Assembly (NCBI GenBank): GCA_963846915.1
Contig: CAWJXV010000004.1
Coordinates: 434,001-498,000, forward strand
DNA from: PALSA-612 sp963846915
GTDB lineage: Bacteria > Actinomycetota > Thermoleophilia > Gaiellales > Gaiellaceae
Direction: 5' to 3'
Length of the DNA: 64,000 nucleotides
In this document: positions 6,824-15,878 of the stretch, piece by piece
How the letters are laid out: every line of letters begins with the position of its first letter
Numbering within the stretch: position 1 is the first letter of the stretch
Notes under the pieces: model-generated
What the model was told of the DNA's origin: nothing
What the model saw: only the letters and a program-made list of their open reading frames with translations
Databases searched by the model: none
Translations under genes and position numbers: made by a program

Positions 6824-8455
6824 GTGATCGAGTTCAGGATCCTGGGTCCGCTCGAGGTCGTCGGAGATGACGGCCCGGTTGCGTTGGGCGGCCAGAAGCA
6901 GCGAGCGCTGCTGGCGCTCCTCCTCGTGCACTCGGGCGAGGTCGTTGCCACCGAGCGGCTCGTCAACGAGCTGTGGGGTGAACGACCCCCGAAGACGGCG
7001 ACGACGTCGCTCCAGAATTTCGTATCGCATCTGCGAAAGCTCCTCGGTCCGGAGACGCTGGAGACGAAGGCGCCCGGCTACATCCTGCGCGTCGACCGCG
7101 ATCGGTTCGACCTGGCACGCTTCGAAGCGCTCAGCGCGGAGGCCCGCCGCGCCGAGCCCAAGGAGCGCGCGAAGCTGCTGCGGGAAGCGCTTGCGCTCTG
7201 GCATGGACCGCCGCTCGCAGATCTCGCTTACGAGACCTTTGCGCAGTCCGAGATCCGACGGCTCGAGGAGCTGCGGCTCGAGGCGGTCGAGAGCCGCATC
7301 GACGCCGACCTGGAACTCGGCGCGGGCGGCGAGCTCGTCAGCGAGCTGGAGGCGCTCGTCGTTCAGTTCCCGCTGCGAGAGCGGCTTCGTGCGCAGCTGA
7401 TGCTTGCGCTCTACCGCTCGGGTCGGCAGGCGGACGCGATTCAGGCGTTTCATCATGCCCGCCGCGAGCTCGTGGACGAGCTCGGGATCGAGCCCGGGCC
7501 GGCACTCAAGGAGGTCTACACGGCAATCCTCCGTCAGGAGCGCTCGCTGGAGCCGGATGCCGCGGTCGCGAACCCCGAGGACCAGCTCGTGGACATGATC
7601 AAGGCGCTGCTCGGTGGGCGGCTCGTGCCCGTTCTCGGGACGGCAATCGGCGGCTCCACCCCGGACGCTATGCAGCTGACAGCACGCCTCGCCGAGCGGT
7701 TCGACTGTCCCCCTGGCAGCTCACGTACGCTCGCGCAGGCGGCCGAGTACGCGCTCCTGACGCAGGGAGTTGGGCCGCTCTACGACGAGCTGCACGCGCT
7801 TTTCGACGCCGAACACGAGCCAGGCCCCGCCCACGTGTTCGTCGCCGGGCTGGCGCGATTCCTTCGCGAGCAGGGCCAGCCCCGCCCGCTGGTCGTGACG
7901 AGCGCATTCGACGGAGCTCTCGAGCACGCACTTGCCGATGCGGGCGAGGAGCCGGACGTCGTCTCGTACGTGGCTCTCGGCGGGAGCGGCGGCAGGTTCG
8001 TGCATCTCCAAAACGGCAACGCGACCCTCATCGACCTACCGAACGCGTATACGGGCCTCCCGCTCGGGGAGCGCACTGTCGTGCTGAAGATCCACGGCCA
8101 CGCGGATCGCGGCCCGGAACGCGAATGGGAGAGCTTCGTGGTCGCCGAGGACGACCACATCGACTACGTCGCCGGATCGGACATTGCCGGGGTCGTTCCC
8201 GTGACCGTCGCCGCCAGGCTCCGCCGCAGTCACTTCCTCTTCCTCGGCTACGTCCTCGAGGACTGGCCGCTGCGCGTGTTCCTGCACCGCGTCTGGGGGC
8301 GCGACAAGGTCAGCTACCGGTCGTGGGCGATCGTCCCGGGAGCGGGGCGAGTCGAGCGGGAGCTGTGGCGCCAGCGCGGCATCGATGCCCTCGACATCGG
8401 GCTCGACGACTTCGCCGCCGCGTTCGAGCGCAGCCTGACGGAGGTGGCGCGGTGA
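6824..8455 (+). CDS. SARP-type regulator (HTH + BTAD) fused to a SIR2-like domain
   Basis: The 543-residue protein has three parts. Residues 1-95 form an OmpR-like winged helix (FRILGPLEVVGDDGPVALGG ... TSLQNFVSHLRKLLG). Residues 100-245 form the BTAD helical domain (LADLAYETFAQSEIRRLEEL ... GRQADAIQAFHHARRELVDELGIEPG). From about 262 on, a SIR2_2-like Rossmann domain is visible: RLVPVLGTAIGGS, PLVVTSAFDGALEHAL, TVVLKIHGHAD and SHFLFLGYVLEDWPLRVFL. In active SIR2 proteins the TTNYD-type motif carries the catalytic Asn; here it is TSAFD. I chose the GTG at 6824 because VIEFRILGPLEV is the usual SARP N-terminus. It overlaps the STAND gene by GTGA. Likely a sensor/effector partner of that NTPase; function inferred. 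Confidence 0.85.
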   Translation: MIEFRILGPLEVVGDDGPVALGGQKQRALLALLLVHSGEVVATERLVNELWGERPPKTATTSLQNFVSHLRKLLGPETLETKAPGYILRVDRDRFDLARFEALSAEARRAEPKERAKLLREALALWHGPPLADLAYETFAQSEIRRLEELRLEAVESRIDADLELGAGGELVSELEALVVQFPLRERLRAQLMLALYRSGRQADAIQAFHHARRELVDELGIEPGPALKEVYTAILRQERSLEPDAAVANPEDQLVDMIKALLGGRLVPVLGTAIGGSTPDAMQLTARLAERFDCPPGSSRTLAQAAEYALLTQGVGPLYDELHALFDAEHEPGPAHVFVAGLARFLREQGQPRPLVVTSAFDGALEHALADAGEEPDVVSYVALGGSGGRFVHLQNGNATLIDLPNAYTGLPLGERTVVLKIHGHADRGPEREWESFVVAEDDHIDYVAGSDIAGVVPVTVAARLRRSHFLFLGYVLEDWPLRVFLHRVWGRDKVSYRSWAIVPGAGRVERELWRQRGIDALDIGLDDFAAAFERSLTEVAR

Positions 8456-11400
8456 GCGCGCCGGGCAAAAACGGCCCGTTCAAGGGCCTCGCCTCGTTCG
8501 AGGATTCGGACTCGGACGCGCGCCTGTTCTTCGGTCGAGAGCGCGAGCGCGAGATCATCGTCGCCAACCTGCTCGCGTCGCGCCTGACGGTGCTCTACGG
8601 CGAGAGCGGGGTCGGAAAGAGCTCTGTGCTGTGCGCTGGGGTGGCCCGCGACCTGCGCGCGCTCCCGGAGCCGATGACGGTCGTCGTGTTCGCCGACTGG
8701 CGGGACGATCCGGCCCGTGCGCTCGAGTCTCGGATCGCAGAGGCGACGGGCGCAGAGGCGCAGGGGCGGCTGGCCGACACGCTCGAGCTCGGGGCAGGGC
8801 TGGCGGGCGGCGAAGTGTTCGTAATCCTGGACGGGCTCGAGGAGGAGTCCCTCTACCACGGGCTGGACGTCGGCCCGGGAAGCTTCCTGGATGAGTTCTC
8901 CGAGGCGGCTACCCGACCGGGAATCCGCGCGAGCTTCCTCCTCGCCGTGCGCGAGGACTCGCTGGCCAAGCTCGACCGGTTCAAGAGCCGTGTTCCGAAC
9001 GTGTTCGGGAACTATCTTCGACTCGAGCGTCTCGACCGGGTCGCGGGGCGCGAAGCGATCCTCGGCCCGGTCGACCGTTACAACCAGACCTCGACAAACG
9101 GGTCGGTGGACGTGGAGCCGGCGCTCGTCGAGACCGTGCTCGACCAGGTCGCGGCCGGGAAAGTCGAGCTAGGCGGGACAGGACGAGGAGCCAGGGCAAG
9201 CGGCGCCCCAGGCGGCATCGAGGCACCGTTTCTCCAGCTCGTGATGGCCCGGCTGTGGGCGGCCGAGGCGGAGCAGAGCTCTGTTGTGCTTCGGCTCGAG
9301 ACGTTCGAACAACTCGGGGGAGCGGAGCAGATCGTCAGCGACCACCTGGAGCAGGCGCTCGCCTCGCTCGACGACGAGCAGCAGGACGTCGCGGCCGCGG
9401 TCTTCAACCATCTCGTGACGCCATCGGGAACCAAGATCGCGCACGACGCGTCCGACCTTGCCGGCTATCTGGGCACGACGTCGCAACAGCTTGAGCCGGT
9501 ACTGGCGCTGCTGGCGACTCAACGCATCCTCAGGCCTGTCCCCGGAGTCGACGGTTCCGAGTTGCCGCGCTATGAGATCTATCACGACATCCTGGCCGAC
9601 GCCGTTCTCGCCTGGCGGACGCGACACGAGTCCGAACGGGAGGTCGAGCGTGTCAGGGAGGCAGCGGCCCGCCGCCATCGTCGGCTCCTCGTCATCGCCG
9701 TCGCAGCCGTGCTCCTCGCAGGTGCAATGGCCGGCACGACGGTCTTCGCATTCAGCCAGCGCAGCGAGGCGCAGAAGCAGGCCGAGCGCGCTCGACGCGC
9801 GAACGACGCCGTAAGCGGGAAGAACGCTCAGCTGAGACGCGTAAATCAGACAGTGAAGCGGAAGAACGCTCAGCTGAACCAAGCGAATACCACGGTGAAC
9901 CAGAAGAACGCCCAGTTGAAGCACAAGAACGCTCAGCTGAACCAAGCGAATACCACGGTGAACCAGAAGAACGCCCAGTTGAAGCACAAGAACGCTCAGC
10001 TGAACCAAGCGAATACCACGGTGAACCAGAAGAACGCCCAGTTGAAGCACAAGAACGCTCAGCTGAACCAAGCGAATACCACGGTGAACCAGAAGAACGC
10101 CCAGTTGAAGCACAAGAACGCTCAGCTGAACCAAGCGAATACCACGGTGAACCAGAAAAACGCCGAGCTACATAGCTCGAACACCCAGCTCAGCGCGGCT
10201 ACCAAACGGGCCGACCAGAAGACGAAGGAAGCCACAGCGGGTGAGCTTGGAGCGACAGCTCTCACCGAGCTGTCCACCGCTCCCGAACAGGCACTCACCG
10301 ACGCACTGAATTCGGCCGAGCTCGAGGCGACCGGAGCCGAGAGCGTCCTTCGCAGCGCTCTCCTCTCTTCCCGCGTACAAGCCATCCTGCCCGTGAACGG
10401 CGCCGCAACTGCCGCTGCCGTCAGCCCGGGAGTCTCAACCCCGGCAACCCGCGGGTTCCGGACGACCGCCGTAAACGCGAACGAGTCCGTGCTCGCGGTC
10501 GGCGACTCGTCCGAACTGCGTCTCTACCGCCTTCCCTCCGGACGCCTCATTCGCACGCTGAAGGTCGGTGCCAAGGTCGCCGCAGTTGCGTTCTCGCCGG
10601 ACGGGAAGCTCGTGGCAACCGCGAGCCCGACGGGCTATGTCGACGTGTGGGAGGTGTCGAGCGGCCGACGCGTGCAGCAGCTCAGCCACGCCGGTCGACC
10701 CGTGAGGAGCATCTCGTTCTCCCATGACGGCAAGCTGCTCGCCACGGCGAGCAACGACAAACGAGCGCGGATCTGGGACGTGTCGACGGGTCGGCTTTCG
10801 GTGAGCCCGATCGCCCACCCCCGTGCCGTGTCCCTAGTCTCATTCAGCCCCGACGACCGTCTTCTGCTTACGGTCGACGCCGTTAGCGCTAGGTTGATCG
10901 ACGTTGCGAGCGGACGGATCGTCAGGACGATGACCCAGCCAGACTCGATCCGGACGGCGGCGTTCAGCCCGGACGGGACGCTCGTTGCGACAGGGGGCAC
11001 TGGAACACATGCGACCGCTCACCTGTGGCCCGTGCCCGACGGCACTCCTGTCGGCGGGGCTCTTACGGGGCACGGGGGAGACATCCTGAGCGTGTCGTTC
11101 AGCCGCGACGGCAAGCTCCTGGTCACGGCCAGCGCGGACGACACGGCTCGCGTCTGGAAAGTGCCCGACGGCAACCTCGTCGCCAACCTCGTCGCGCACG
11201 GAAACCAGGTGAGGACAGCGAGCTTCAGCCCCGACTCCAAGTGGATCGTCACCGCAAGCAAGGACGGCACGGCCCGCGTCTGGGAGACGGCGACCGGCTT
11301 CCCGAGGTTCCTGCTGGCAGGCCATCGCAAGACTCTCACGACGGCGTTCTTCACCCCGGATGGACGATCGGTCGTGACCGCGAGCGAAGATGGAACCGCA

Positions 11401-12531
11401 CGCATCTGGGATCCGGGGACCAACCCCGAGCTGCAGCAGCTCGGAAGGCACTCTGCCGCCGTGACGAAGGTCTCCGTCAGCCCCGACGGGCGTCTTGCGC
11501 TCAGCGCGGGCGGCGACGGCACGGTTCGGCTCTGGCCCGTGGGCGGCGGGCCGTCGAGAATCTTCCAGCTGGGCGGACAGGTGACGACCGCTTCGTGGAG
11601 CCGGGACGGGGAGCTGGTTCTGGCCGGCAACGATGCCGGGATCGCCCGGGTGTGGCGGGCCGTGGACGGACGCGTCGTGGCGACGCTGCGGCACGGCGCG
11701 CCGATTCGAGCGGCCGCGTTCAGCCTCGACGGGACGCGAATCGTGACGGCCGGGGCCGACGGAGTAGCGCGGATCTGGACGACGGCCGGCGGCCTAGAGC
11801 TCGAGAATCTCGAACACGGCGGAATCGTGAACGCTGCGTCGTTCAGCCCGGACGGTGTACTCGTCGCAACCGCCGGTGACGACGGCCTGGCCCGGCTCTG
11901 GGCAACGGACACAGGTCGTCTCGTCCGGACTCTCCGGGGTCACACGAAGGCGATCGTCGCTCTGGCATTCAGCCCAGACGGGAAGTGGCTGGCGACGGCG
12001 AGCGCGGATAAGACCGCGCGGATCTGGAACGTCCATGGTGGTCCGCAGTCGTCGTCACGGGCCGTGTTGCGGCATGCCGATGCTCTCACGTCGCTCGCCT
12101 TCAGCCCCGACGGCACCCGACTTGTCACCGGGAGCTTCGATCACGACGCGATCGTCTGGGACGTCCCGGACGGCAAGCGTCTGAGGGTGCTCAGCGGCCA
12201 CAGTGGTGTTGTGAGCGATGTCGCCTTCAGCTACGACGGCCGGTGGATCGTGACCGCCGGCCCGACGACGGCCGGCCTCTGGCAGGCGGACGCGAGCGCC
12301 GGCTCGCCACCGTTCCTGTACCTCCACGGCTCGGGAGCCCAACTAACAAGCGTCGTGTTCTCGCCGGAGGGATGGCGTGTCGTCACGGGCAGCAAGGATG
12401 GCACGGTCGCTACGTACGAATGCCGGCTATGTGGCGGCGTCCCTCAGCTGATCGGCATGGCGAAGGCTCGTCTTGCCGACCTGGGGCGTGACCTCACTCC
12501 GGAGCAGCGGAAGCGATATCTCGGCGGATAG
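8452..12531 (+). CDS. STAND-type NTPase (nSTAND1-like) with membrane segment, coiled coil and WD40 propellers
   Basis: The 1359-residue protein starts PFKGLASFEDSDSDARLFFG, the usual entry of nSTAND1/WD40 NTPases. Walker A is YGESGVGKSS (about residues 49-58) and Walker B is FVILDGLEE (about 123-131). A winged-helix region follows, then one membrane helix at about 411-433 (LLVIAVAAVLLAGAMAGTTVF). Residues 435-590 are a polar coiled coil made largely of a 21-residue unit (three heptads) repeated without change. From about 665 to the end there are about 15 WD40 repeats (AFSPDGKLVATAS ... ARIWDV type). STAND proteins couple ligand binding by the repeat domain to NTP-driven oligomerisation. The GTGA overlap with the SARP-SIR2 gene suggests one functional unit. 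The trigger is unknown. Confidence 0.85.
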   Translation: MSAPGKNGPFKGLASFEDSDSDARLFFGREREREIIVANLLASRLTVLYGESGVGKSSVLCAGVARDLRALPEPMTVVVFADWRDDPARALESRIAEATGAEAQGRLADTLELGAGLAGGEVFVILDGLEEESLYHGLDVGPGSFLDEFSEAATRPGIRASFLLAVREDSLAKLDRFKSRVPNVFGNYLRLERLDRVAGREAILGPVDRYNQTSTNGSVDVEPALVETVLDQVAAGKVELGGTGRGARASGAPGGIEAPFLQLVMARLWAAEAEQSSVVLRLETFEQLGGAEQIVSDHLEQALASLDDEQQDVAAAVFNHLVTPSGTKIAHDASDLAGYLGTTSQQLEPVLALLATQRILRPVPGVDGSELPRYEIYHDILADAVLAWRTRHESEREVERVREAAARRHRRLLVIAVAAVLLAGAMAGTTVFAFSQRSEAQKQAERARRANDAVSGKNAQLRRVNQTVKRKNAQLNQANTTVNQKNAQLKHKNAQLNQANTTVNQKNAQLKHKNAQLNQANTTVNQKNAQLKHKNAQLNQANTTVNQKNAQLKHKNAQLNQANTTVNQKNAELHSSNTQLSAATKRADQKTKEATAGELGATALTELSTAPEQALTDALNSAELEATGAESVLRSALLSSRVQAILPVNGAATAAAVSPGVSTPATRGFRTTAVNANESVLAVGDSSELRLYRLPSGRLIRTLKVGAKVAAVAFSPDGKLVATASPTGYVDVWEVSSGRRVQQLSHAGRPVRSISFSHDGKLLATASNDKRARIWDVSTGRLSVSPIAHPRAVSLVSFSPDDRLLLTVDAVSARLIDVASGRIVRTMTQPDSIRTAAFSPDGTLVATGGTGTHATAHLWPVPDGTPVGGALTGHGGDILSVSFSRDGKLLVTASADDTARVWKVPDGNLVANLVAHGNQVRTASFSPDSKWIVTASKDGTARVWETATGFPRFLLAGHRKTLTTAFFTPDGRSVVTASEDGTARIWDPGTNPELQQLGRHSAAVTKVSVSPDGRLALSAGGDGTVRLWPVGGGPSRIFQLGGQVTTASWSRDGELVLAGNDAGIARVWRAVDGRVVATLRHGAPIRAAAFSLDGTRIVTAGADGVARIWTTAGGLELENLEHGGIVNAASFSPDGVLVATAGDDGLARLWATDTGRLVRTLRGHTKAIVALAFSPDGKWLATASADKTARIWNVHGGPQSSSRAVLRHADALTSLAFSPDGTRLVTGSFDHDAIVWDVPDGKRLRVLSGHSGVVSDVAFSYDGRWIVTAGPTTAGLWQADASAGSPPFLYLHGSGAQLTSVVFSPEGWRVVTGSKDGTVATYECRLCGGVPQLIGMAKARLADLGRDLTPEQRKRYLGG
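9865..10160 (+). repeat. 63-bp perfect tandem repeats inside the STAND gene
   Basis: Units start at 9865, 9928, 9991, 10054 and 10117; the first four are full copies with no difference seen, and the fifth is cut after about 44 bp. Each encodes 21 residues, NAQLNQANTTVNQKNAQLKHK in outline (hydrophobic at every seventh place). A diverged half-unit precedes them (about 9820-9864). Being in-frame, copy-number change would lengthen or shorten the coiled coil without breaking the gene. Confidence 0.93.
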
Positions 12532-12573
12532 GAGGCGACTGCGGGGACTTCCGGTCACCGCAACCGCGCCGGA

Positions 12574-12579
12574 TACGCT
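12574..12579 (+). promoter_or_regulatory. Leaderless-type -10 box TACGCT for uvrB
   Basis: TACGCT ends 6 nt before the uvrB ATG at 12586, so the transcript would begin at the start codon. No Shine-Dalgarno-like sequence is present. Confidence 0.5.
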
Positions 12580-12585
12580 TGGCCG

Positions 12586-14586
12586 ATGGCCGGCTTCAGG
12601 ACCACGGACACCTACGCGCCGACCGGCGACCAGCCGCAGGCGATCGCGGAGCTCTCGCGCAGCATCGAGGCTGGCAACCGCTACCAGACCCTGCTCGGCG
12701 CGACCGGCACCGGCAAGACGGCGACGATGGCGTGGATCATCGAGCAGGTCGGCAAGCCGGCGCTCGTCATCGCCCACAACAAGACGCTCGCCGCGCAGCT
12801 CTGCAACGAGTTCCGCGAGTTCTTCCCGCAGAGCTCGGTCGAGTACTTCGTCTCCTATTACGACTACTACCAGCCCGAGGCGTACGTTCCGCAGGCCGAT
12901 CTCTACATCGAGAAGGACTCGTCCCAGAACGACGACATCTCGCGCCTGCGGCTCGCCGCCACCACCGCGCTCCTGACGCGCCGCGACGTCGTCATCGTCG
13001 CCTCGGTCTCGTGCATCTACGGTCTCGGCTCGCCGGAGGAGTGGCGCAACCGGGTGCTTGTGCTGGAAGTGGGCGAGACGCACGACCGCGACGAGGCGCT
13101 CCGCAAGCTGATCGAGAGCCAGTACGTCCGCAACGACTCCGTGCTCGGCCGCGGCCGCTTCCGGGTCAAGGGCGACATCGTCGAGGTGCAGCCGGCGAAC
13201 GTCGAGACCGCCTACAGGATCTCGTTCTTCGGCGACGATGTCGAGGCGATCACGCACTTCGACCCGCTCACCGGCGAGATCTTCGCGAAGCTCGACAACC
13301 TCGTCATCTGGCCTGCGACCGAGTACGTCACCTCGACGCCGTCGATCGAGCGCGCGCTCGGCGACATCCGCACCGAGCTGGCCGACCAGGTGCGCATGTT
13401 CGAGCAGGACGGGAAGATGCTGGAGGCGCACAGGATCCGCCAGCGCACCGAGTACGACCTGGAGATGCTGAAGGAGCTCGGGTTCTGCAACGGGATCGAG
13501 AACTACTCGCGCCACCTCGAGGGCCGCCCGCCGGGGTCGCATCCGTTCACGCTGATCGACTACTTCCCGGACGACATGGTCGTCTTCGTCGACGAGTCGC
13601 ACCAGACCGTCCCGCAGCTGGGTGGCATGTACGAGGGCGATCGCTCGCGCAAGCAGACGCTCGTCGACTACGGCTTCAGGCTGCCGTCGGCGCTCGACAA
13701 CCGGCCGCTCCGCTTCGACGAGTTCCTGGCCAAGGTGCCGCAGCTCGTGTTCGTCTCGGCGACGCCCGGCGCCTACGAGCTCCGCCACTCGGACGTCGTC
13801 TCCGAGCAGCTGATCCGCCCGACCGGCGTCGTCGACCCCGACGTCGAGCTGCGGCCGACGAAGAACCAGATCGACGACCTGCTGAACGAGATCCGCCGCC
13901 GCGAGGAGGCAGGCGAGCGCGTCCTGATCACGACGCTCACGAAGAAGATGGCCGAGGACCTGACCGACTACCTGCTCGAGGCCGGCGTCAAGGCGCGCTA
14001 CCTCCACTCCGAGGTCGACACGCTGGAGCGCATCCAGATCATCCGCGAGCTGCGGCTGGGCGAGTACGACGTGCTCGTCGGCGTCAACCTGCTCCGCGAG
14101 GGGCTCGACCTGCCGGAGGTGACCCTCGTCGCGATCCTCGACGCCGACAAGGAGGGGTTCCTGCGCGGCAAGACGGCGCTGATCCAGACGATCGGCCGTG
14201 CCGCCCGCAACGTCAACGGCAAGGTGCTGCTCTACGCGGACAAGGTGACCGAGGCGATCGCGGGCGCGATGGACGAGACGAACCGCCGCCGCATCAAGCA
14301 GCTCGCGTACAACGAGGAGCACGGGATCACGCCGGAGTCGATCGTCAAGGGCGTGTCCGACATCGCGGAGCTGCTCGCGCTCGAGCAGCCGCACGTGCCG
14401 ACACGGCGCCGCCGCGGCATGCGGGACGTCGAGGGCATGAGCCAGGAGGAGCTGGAGAAGCTCGTCGTCACGCTGGAGGAGGAGATGTATACGGCCGCGG
14501 AGGAACTCCGCTTCGAGTACGCGGCCAAGCTACGGGACGAGATCAAGGAGCTCCGCCGCGAGCTCCAGGCCGTGACTGCGGCCTAG
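12586..14586 (+). CDS. uvrB: UvrABC excision nuclease subunit B
   Basis: The 666-residue protein is the damage-verifying helicase-like subunit of nucleotide excision repair; it receives damage from UvrA and recruits UvrC. Walker A is GATGTGKTATM (about residues 37-47). The DNA-wedging beta-hairpin region is YYDYYQPEAYVPQ (about 92-104). The DE-box is VFVDESH (about 332-338). The C-terminal helicase motif QTIGRAARN and a UVR coiled-coil domain at about 617-655 (EELEKLVVTLEEEM ... EYAAKLRDEIKELR) are intact. It starts 54 nt after the STAND gene and has its own leaderless promoter. uvrA lies 13 kb downstream in the same direction. Confidence 0.98.
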   Translation: MAGFRTTDTYAPTGDQPQAIAELSRSIEAGNRYQTLLGATGTGKTATMAWIIEQVGKPALVIAHNKTLAAQLCNEFREFFPQSSVEYFVSYYDYYQPEAYVPQADLYIEKDSSQNDDISRLRLAATTALLTRRDVVIVASVSCIYGLGSPEEWRNRVLVLEVGETHDRDEALRKLIESQYVRNDSVLGRGRFRVKGDIVEVQPANVETAYRISFFGDDVEAITHFDPLTGEIFAKLDNLVIWPATEYVTSTPSIERALGDIRTELADQVRMFEQDGKMLEAHRIRQRTEYDLEMLKELGFCNGIENYSRHLEGRPPGSHPFTLIDYFPDDMVVFVDESHQTVPQLGGMYEGDRSRKQTLVDYGFRLPSALDNRPLRFDEFLAKVPQLVFVSATPGAYELRHSDVVSEQLIRPTGVVDPDVELRPTKNQIDDLLNEIRRREEAGERVLITTLTKKMAEDLTDYLLEAGVKARYLHSEVDTLERIQIIRELRLGEYDVLVGVNLLREGLDLPEVTLVAILDADKEGFLRGKTALIQTIGRAARNVNGKVLLYADKVTEAIAGAMDETNRRRIKQLAYNEEHGITPESIVKGVSDIAELLALEQPHVPTRRRRGMRDVEGMSQEELEKLVVTLEEEMYTAAEELRFEYAAKLRDEIKELRRELQAVTAA

Positions 14587-14715
14587 CCGTCGCGGGAAAC
14601 GACCCGCACCAGCTCGACACGCGAGTGGATGTCGAGCTTCCGGTACGCGTTCGTGAGGTGGCACTCGACCGTCTTCGGGCCATGCGAGAGCGCGGCCCGC
14701 GCGTGCGGAGCCGCG
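14583..14715 (-). pseudogene. Remnant of a LuxR-type regulator (C-terminal HTH only)
   Basis: Minus-strand translation gives ARAALSHGPKTVECHLTNAY then RKLDIHSRVELVRVVSRDG and a stop. This is the recognition helix and last helix of a LuxR (GerE) domain. No start codon or upstream domain is present; a stop occurs about 45 codons upstream in the same frame. Its TAG overlaps the uvrB TAG in a shared CTAG. It is a decayed 3' end lying between uvrB and the methyltransferase gene. Confidence 0.6.
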
Positions 14716-14739
14716 CTTTCTCGTCAGGCGCACTGCCCC

Positions 14740-15507
14740 TCAGGAGCTCGGCTTCCGCCCCCAGGCGGCGAACAGCACGGGGGTGAGAACGTGCTTCGAG
14801 GGGTCGTCGACGTACCGAAGGATCTCCTCGAGCTCCGGCTCCGTCAGTCCGCCGGACGCGAGGAGCGCGTCGCGATGGGCCAGGATCGAGAAGCGGTCGA
14901 AAGCGGTGCCGGACGATCCTCCACGCAGGACGTCGGAGCGTCCCTTCGACTCGGTGTGCTCGAGCCCTGACCGCTCGAGGCGCTGCAGCAGCGTGCTGCC
15001 GTAGTGGCGGTCGTAGCCGACGCCTTCGAGCAGTCTGAGGATGGCTTCGTACCCCTTGGCGACCACCGGGTCGCCGTTCGCGGGGCCATGGATAGCCCAG
15101 TCGAAGTCCTCGGCCAGCAGCCAGCCGCCGGGGGCGAGAGAGGCGACGAGCCGCTCCAGCGCGCCGCTCTCGCCCAGCCAGGAGAGCACCGACCGCTCAT
15201 GGACGAGGTCGAACGTCCCTGCAGGGAGATCGTCCCGTAGGAGGTCGTGGCGTCGGACCTCCAGCACTCCTCCCGAGAGGTGGTCGATGTGGGTCGTGTC
15301 GATGTCCACCGCCAGCACCGAGCCCTCCGGGCCGACTCGATCCGCCAGCCACGCCGCGATCGACCCCCCGCCCGCGCCGGCTTCAAGACAACGCCAGCCG
15401 GAACCGACCCCGAGGGAGTCCAGGAGCTCTTGCGTCCCCGGATCCCACGTTGCCTCGATGCCTGCCAGCCGCTCGGGCTTCTCGTGCTCGAACCCGTATC
15501 TCGTCAT
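14740..15507 (-). CDS. Class I SAM-dependent methyltransferase
   Basis: The 255-residue protein has the Rossmann methyltransferase core: CLEAGAGGGSIAAWLADRVG (motif I, about residues 40-59), VLAVDIDTTHID (motif II acidic residue) and FDLVHERSVLSWL (motif IV). LAPGGWLLAEDFDW is the post-core strand. The C-terminal half, with RYVDDPSKHVLTPVLFAAWG, is typical of small-molecule methyltransferases found next to regulators in actinobacteria. The substrate is unknown. The ATG at 15507 is preceded by GGAAGG at a normal distance, so this gene has a leader. Confidence 0.85.
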   Translation of the reverse strand: MTRYGFEHEKPERLAGIEATWDPGTQELLDSLGVGSGWRCLEAGAGGGSIAAWLADRVGPEGSVLAVDIDTTHIDHLSGGVLEVRRHDLLRDDLPAGTFDLVHERSVLSWLGESGALERLVASLAPGGWLLAEDFDWAIHGPANGDPVVAKGYEAILRLLEGVGYDRHYGSTLLQRLERSGLEHTESKGRSDVLRGGSSGTAFDRFSILAHRDALLASGGLTEPELEEILRYVDDPSKHVLTPVLFAAWGRKPSS

Positions 15508-15544
15508 CGCTGCCTTCCGCGGAACCCGCAGGATACGGATCGCC

Positions 15545-15840
15545 GGGGACCTCGTGCAGAACGCCCACGCGCCGAGGGTTCGCCGGTCGGGCGTCGAGCC
15601 GCATCCCGTGCTGCCTCCGCACGCGACCGTCTACCGCACCTCGCTGGCCCGAGGCCGGCTCGCGCTCGTGCGCTCCTCGTCGAGCCGCGTGGGGCGGGAC
15701 TGCGGCCGTCTCCGCTACGCGGCGACGAACTCCGGCGGCTGCATCGAGTCGACGCCGGCGGTCTTCGACGGGACGATCTGGATCGGAACGCGCGGCGGCG
15801 CGATGTACGCCCTCGGCGAACGCCAGACGTCGACGGCCCG
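15545..15840 (+). pseudogene. C-terminal remnant of a PQQ-type propeller protein
   Basis: The 371 bp between the methyltransferase gene and the HYR-protein gene holds no intact gene. In one plus-strand frame it encodes ATVYRTSLARGRLALVRSSS, then CGRLRYAATNSGGCIESTPA and VFDGTIWIGTRGGAMYALGE. This matches the last blades of PQQ-like propeller proteins such as those elsewhere in this window. No start codon or upstream blades are present and the end runs into unrelated residues. I read it as a truncated relic. Confidence 0.5.
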
Positions 15841-15878
15841 CCGGAGCGGGCCGTCGAGGCGAGACGTGTTCGGCGTGC

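Noticed and set aside
9865..10160. Possible CRISPR array because of regular repeats
   Set aside because: The repeats are head-to-tail without spacers and lie in frame in a protein gene.
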